Below, one piece after another: positions 59,281-64,000 of a stretch of 64,000 bases of DNA (its first letter is position 1; each line of letters starts with the position of its first letter). The position numbers and the translations under genes are program-made. Source of the stretch: Timema cristinae (Eukaryota > Arthropoda > Insecta > Phasmatodea > Timematidae); contig JBCFYV010000274.1 of the NCBI GenBank assembly GCA_039000515.1, positions 62,001-126,000 of the forward strand. The letters run 5' to 3'. The notes beneath the pieces were generated by a model. The model was not told the DNA's origin and made no database searches. It saw nothing but the letters and a program-made list of their open reading frames with translations.

Positions 59281-60423
59281 TACCCCCCCCCCCCCTTTTA
59301 AAAAAATTTTAATTATCCCCCCCCCGAAAAACCCCCCCCCCCCCCCCCCCCCCCCTTCCCACTTTCCGTTGGGAAGATCCCTGAAGTTTTAACCAAAACG
59401 GGCCCTTGGAAGGGAATATCTCCCCCCTTTTTGGGCCCCGGGGGTTCCCCAGGTCCTCAAGGGCCATGTGCGCCTCTTTTCCTACCTAATACCCCGAATG
59501 TATGATTCCGGGAAAGATGGGGAGGTACACCCTAAAAATTTTCAGCTGCCCCTTTTAAAAATCCCAAAATTAATTCGTTTTGGCCCCCGTTTTTTTTGGG
59601 AAAAATCCCCAATCCCCTTTTTTTCCGCCATATCCAAATACCCCAAAAAAGTTCCAATTTTTGTTTAGTTGGCCCCCAAGACCGGCTTTTCCCAAAAGTC
59701 CCGTTTCAGCCCTTTTGCGCGTCCCCTCCCCTTTTCCCCAACCTACTCTTGGGTTTGTTTCCACCTTTCCCTTTCCCAAATTTTTTCAAAAAATAATACA
59801 GGTTCTCCACCCATGGGGGGGTTTAAGGGGGAATTGGTAAAAAAAATTGGAAAAAAATTTGGAATTCCCCCGGAGCCCGTTGGCCCCCCCCCCAAAAAAA
59901 TTTTGGTTGGGGGGGAAACTTTTTTTTCCCCCCAAAAGGGAAAATTATAACTGGGAAAATATTCCCCCCCCAAATTCCAAAATTGGGGACCCGCCTCGAT
60001 TTTACCGTAACTGTTTTTCCCCTGGGGAATTTCTGCCGTTTTCCAAAAAGGCACCATAAAAAACCATAAGACCCCAAACCGGGAAAAGCCCCCTCCCACC
60101 TCACCTTTCCCCCCAAGGGGGCCTGGGCATTCCTTTTCTTTTTCCCCCGTTTCTGGTAGCCTAAACCCCAAACCCCCCAAATACGTTTGAATTTTATTTT
60201 TTTAATTTTAAAAAAATTTAAAATCCCTCGAAGAAAACATTGTTTAATTTTTCCCCTTTTTTTTGGGGTTTTTTTAACCCGGCCCCTTTAAAAAAAAAAA
60301 AACCCCCCCCCCCAAACCAAAAACCCAAAAACTCCCTAACAAACCCCCCCCCCCCCCCCCCACATCAATTTCCCCAAAACAAACCCCCCCCCAAAAACCC
60401 AAACTTTAACAAAAACCCCCCCC

Positions 60424-60459
<36 letters not shown>

Positions 60460-60529
60460 TTATTTTAAAAACCAAACCCCCCCCAAAACCCCCACCCCCC
60501 CCCCCCCCCCCCCTTTTTTTTGGGGGTGG
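54961..60529. other. unassignable GC-rich corrupted sequence
   Basis: 55160-57700 keeps some mixed-base text (for example TTGCCGAGTCAATCAGTTCC at 57374) and probably derives from another repeat, but I cannot match it to anything in the window. 57700-60529 grades into C, G, A and T runs, with poly-C of more than 25 at 59245-59290, 59331-59355 and 60428-60460. No gene is supported. Confidence 0.45.
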
Positions 60530-62060
60530 CTTTTTCCCGCGAAATCATGGAAGGGGACGACAGTCGTCTTGCCGCAGAGAAAACGAAAGCCATTACGAGA
60601 TGCCCAAAAGCCCAATAGTTTGTTTACAGGATTTTTGTATTTTTTCCTTTTCCCGCCCTGTGGGAAAACTTGATAAAATTTGAAATAAATTGGGTAGTCA
60701 TCCAAAAAAAGGCATGAACAAAACAGGTGAGCGCGGTTGCCACAATTTTATCCGATAGCGAACAACGTACAGTTCAGAATACTCCCCTTGAGGCCCCCAA
60801 AATTTTTCTTGAATAAAATTTTGGAATAAGGTGTTATTAACTTACCCGGAAGTGTCTATCCGCATAAAATTAGATATAAAAAAAGGAAGGGTTTTCCCCG
60901 GGAAACCCCCCAATTAAAAAAGGTTTTCAAAAGGGCCTTTACCGCCGGTGGTATTTTCGCTTTCTCCAGATCGAAAAGACACCCAGAAATGCGGCTTAGG
61001 GGAGAAAAGCGTCACCGAATAGCCGTTTAGACAGAAAAGGTGATCCCGTGGGGGGTTAGGGCCCAAAAAATCAAAATTGGGAATTTTAAAAATTTCAGTT
61101 TTGCGGGATTTAAATCCCATATAAGTCCTTATTAATTATTTTTTCCCAATTTTTTTACAACACAACTGGGTTAAAGCTATCGGTCTTTGCTAGTTGGTTT
61201 CTAAAAATTTTTTTTTTTTCCCCCTTCCCATTTTTATTATGGTTTTAAAAGGGGGTTGCTTGCCTCCATGGGGAGGGGAATGATGGGTTTTCCCCCCAAA
61301 ACCTATTTTAAAAGGTCAAAAAGAAATGCCTGCCCGGAGGGGGCAGCTGACGAACATTCGTTTTTAAATGTCGTCGGGACCAGAGGCTGTGTGGGGCCCT
61401 TTTGGGAAAAAGGGCGTAGGTCAGTTTCTTTGGAAAGGGGGGGGAGTTATAATCCCCCCCCGACTTTGGCCAAAGAAATTTGAAGGCGCTGGGTTTCCCT
61501 TTTGAAATTTGGAAAATCGTTAGGTAGTCGCAGTGCTAAAAATTAGGGCGAACATCGAGCCCAATACTTTTCGACCCCCAAAAGGGGGGGGGGAAAAGTG
61601 AACCGTTGAATAAGGGCGGGTATATTTTTTGGAATTTTTCCCTATTACGAAATTTAGGGAAATTACCCCAAAACCTTAGTTGTGGGATTTGGAATTTGAA
61701 AGGGTTGAAAAAAATTTTTCCCCCCAAGACTCTTTCTACTTTCCCCGAATGACACGGCGGTGGCAGTAAAAATCCGGAATGATACATTTTTCCCCGAGAA
61801 AGGCGCCCGGTGAAAAAGAGTGGGGCCCTTCGACGGTCAGAAATACCCCAAACCCGACACTCCTCGCCCCAAACCGGGAAGGACGGTGGCCGCGATTTGG
61901 CGAGGTTTTAAAGGGAGGGAGGCCCTCCCCGCCGCGATGCCCGTCAAGAAAAAATCCCCAGTTTTACTTGGGACGTCAGGAAGGAGTTTTGGGGAAAAGG
62001 GGGCGAGCTCGCGGAATTTACCAGTCGGCACGTTTAAGGGAAACCCCGGGGGGGGCCCTT
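60530..62060 (-). mobile_element. non-LTR retrotransposon fragment (copy F), corrupted
   Basis: Plus text from 60545 (GAAGGGGACGACAGTCGTCT) matches copy A near 33765. 60880-61210 matches copy C 44150-44460 (ACCGCCGGTGGTATTTTCGC, CACAACTGGGTTAAAGCTAT). 61255-62040 continues through the region equivalent to 44490-45280 (TGCCTCCATGGGG, ATGTCGTCGGGACCAGAGGC, GCGAGCTCGCGGAATTTACC, GTCGGCACGTTTAAG). It then dissolves into homopolymers. It covers RT and part of the endonuclease. Confidence 0.65.
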
Positions 62061-64000
62061 TTTGGGGGGGTTTTTTTGGAAAAAAAAGGGGGGGTTTTTC
62101 CCCCCCCCCCCAAAAAAAAAACCCCCCCCCGGGGGGGGAGGGGGCCCAAAAAACTTTTTTTTGGGGGGGGGGGTTTTTTCCCGGTTTTTCCCAAAAAATT
62201 TTTCCCCCCCCGGGGGGTTTTTAAAAAACCCCCCCCTTTGGGTTTAAAAAAAAAAAAGGGGGGTTTTTTAAAAACCCCAAATTTTGGGAAAAATTTTTAA
62301 AAAAAAATTTTTTTAAAAAAATTTTTGGGGGGGAAATTTTTTAAAAAAATTTTAAAAAAAAAATTTTTCCCCTTTCAAAAAACCCCCCCCGGGAAAAAAA
62401 ATTTTTTTCCTTTTTTAAAAAAAAGGGGTTTTTTTTGGGGGGGGCCAAAAAAAAAATTTGGGGGAAAAAAAAATTTTTTTTTTTCCCCGGGGCCCCTTTT
62501 TCCCAAAAAAGGGGGAAAAAAAAATTTAAAAATTTCCCAAAAAAAAAATATTTTTTTAAAAAAAAAAAAATTTTTTAATTTTTTTCCCAAAAACCCGGAA
62601 ACCCCCCGGGGTAAATTTTTTTTGGGGGGGTTTTTAAAATTTTTTTAAACCCCCCAAAAAAATTTTTTTTTTTTTAAAAATTTTTTGGGTTTTTTTCCCC
62701 CCCCAACCTTTTTGGCCCCCCCAAAGGGTTTTTTTTTGGGGGGGGGTTTTTTGGGGGGGGGGGGAAAACCCCCCCGGTTTTTTAAAAATTTTTTTTGGGG
62801 GCCCCCCGGGGGGGGGGCCCCCCCCCCCCGGGGGGGTTTTAAAAAATTTTCCCCCCCCCGGGCCCCCCAAAGGGGGGGGGGGGGGGGGGGGAAAAAGGGG
62901 GGCCCCCCCCTTTTTTCCCCACCGGGGTTTGGGGGGTTTTTGGGGGGAAAAAGGGGGGGGGGGGTAAGGCAATTTGGGGTTGGGGGGGAAAAAAGGGGGG
63001 TTTGGGGAAAGGGGGGCCCCTTTTCCCAAAATTAAAATTTTTTGGGGGGGGGAAAGGGTTTTTTTTTCCCGGGTTTTTTCCCCTTTTTAAATTGGGCCAA
63101 GGGTTTGGGGGGCCCCAAAAAAAAAAAATTTTTTTTGGAATTTTTTAAAAAGGGGGGTTTTTTTCCCCCCCCGGTTCCCAAAAACCCCCCAACCGGGGGT
63201 TTTGGGGGTTTTTTTTTTCCCCCCTTTTCCCCCCCCTTTAAAAAAATTTTAAAATTTTTTTTTTTTCCCCCCCTTTTAAAAAATTTTTAAGGGGGGGGTT
63301 TTTTTTTTCCCCCAAAAACCCCGGCCCCCCCAAAAAAGGGCCCCCCCTTTTTTTTAAATTTGGGGGCCCCCCCATTGATTGGAAACCCCCTTTTTTCCCC
63401 CGGGAAACCCCTTTTTTGGGGTTTGGGGGAAAACCCCCAAATTTATTGGGGGCCCCCGGGGGGGGGGAAAAAAGGGGGGGGGGGCCCCCTTTTTTTAAAA
63501 AAAAAAGGGGGGGAAAAAAAGGGGGGGGGGGGAAAAAAAAAAAAATTTTTCCCCTTTTTTGGGGAAAAAAAACCCCGGGGAAAAAAAAAGGGGGAAAAAA
63601 ACCCAAAAGAATTAAAAAATTTTAAAAAATTTTTAAAAAAATTTTTGGGGGTTTTTAAAAATTTTTTGGGGGGGGTTTCCCCCCCCCGGGGGGGTTTTTT
63701 TTTTTTTCCCCAAAAAATTTTAAAAAAAATTTTTCCCCCAAAAAAAAAAAAAAAAATCCAAAAGGGCAAGGAAAAAATTTTTTCCCCAAAAACCCCCCCC
63801 CGGGGGGGGGGGGGCCCCCCTTTTTTTCCCCCCCCCCTTGGGGGGTTTTTTTTTTGGGGGGGGGTTTTTTAAACCAATTTGGGGGGGAAAAGGGGGCCCC
63901 CGGGGGGGGGGAAAAATTTTTTTTCCCTTTGGGGGGTTTTTCCGGGGGGTTTTAAAGGGGGGAAAAAAAAAAAAAGGAAAAAACCAGGGAACCCCTTTTT
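62061..64000. other. homopolymer mush, not interpretable
   Basis: Virtually every base belongs to a run of three or more, in mixtures such as GGGGGTTTTTCCCCCAAAAA. No biological sequence has this pattern over 2 kb. It is recorded only as an artefact. Confidence 0.9.

Larger units (their letters stand above)
53750..64000. other. severely degraded base quality to the window end
   Basis: From about 53750 homopolymer blocks of four to ten bases dominate, with C and G runs up to about 30-40. 62040-64000 is almost nothing else. Where a template exists (copies E and F) the text is recognisably copy C with isolated bases lost. Frames in this region are long only because low-complexity Pro, Gly, Lys and Phe codons lack stops. 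Confidence 0.85.

Noticed and set aside
60240..60683. 147-residue Pro/Asn/Lys-rich open frame
   Set aside because: It is produced by poly-C runs in degraded sequence; its C-terminal part lies over copy F of the retrotransposon.
62325..63872. Long open frames encoding Lys/Phe/Pro/Gly-rich proteins on both strands
   Set aside because: They arise from homopolymer blocks (AAA, TTT, CCC, GGG codons) that lack stop codons. They occur on both strands at once and sit in clearly corrupted sequence.

Overview
This window looks like transposon-dense, AT-rich nuclear DNA from an arthropod, probably an insect. The evidence is tRNA-derived SINEs, pogo-superfamily transposons with TA target duplications, a Ty1/copia retrotransposon with a TSD, a DUF4817/DDE_3-type mariner relative, several copies of one I-clade-like non-LTR retrotransposon, and many AT microsatellites. 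I see no bacterial or viral gene, tRNA or rRNA gene, or CRISPR array. The only candidate host-gene sequence is one 87-bp exon-like segment on the minus strand at 49157-49243.

Layout. 1-2521: right part of a frameshifted pogo/Tigger-like element (transposase on minus), followed by a second, unrelated pogo-type terminus near 2567-2782. 4389-4980: two SINE copies head to head. 5773-7060: a chimeric relic in which a fragment of one transposon family runs in frame into a decayed pogo transposase C-terminus. 9317-9480: four tandem 41-bp units. 11193-17283: an inverted-terminal-repeat unit containing a SINE and a structurally complete copia element (12256-16971, TSD GTGCA). 17731-17994: SINE. 20360-21445: decayed DUF4817/DDE_3 transposase. 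22676-24640: decayed member of an arthropod family with a WSDSCGG motif, possibly an uncharacterised DDE transposase. 26760-27060: strongly G/T-skewed block. 27420-27605: SINE. 30160-30575: short internal repeats ending in TA microsatellites. 31310-31445 onward: non-LTR retrotransposon territory, copy A (minus, 31918-34180), copy B (plus, 34880-40835), a fragment (41555-41820) and copy C (minus, 42437-48235). Copy C is the best preserved, with ORF1 zinc knuckles, an endonuclease, RT and RNase H. 49471-52674: a complete 3.2-kb pogo-superfamily element with TIRs and TA TSD. 53750-64000: very poor sequence with recognisable fragments of the same non-LTR family (53930-54960 and 60530-62060).

Sequence quality is uneven and decides what can be believed. 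Roughly 33600-44100 and 53750-64000 consist increasingly of homopolymer blocks, and the last 2 kb is almost only runs of A, C, G and T. Where these stretches can be compared with the clean copy C, gene order is kept but isolated bases have been swallowed into neighbouring runs. This fits gap-filling with uncorrected reads across repeats, not biology. Long open frames in those stretches are artefacts rich in Pro, Gly, Lys and Phe.

The genes do not form a pathway; the window is a record of repeated nested insertion. The observations most worth following are the WSDSCGG family with its D-D-E-like residues (22.7-24.6 kb), the nearly intact pogo element with a C-terminal zinc finger (49.5-52.7 kb), and the shared 3' tail joined to two different SINE heads.
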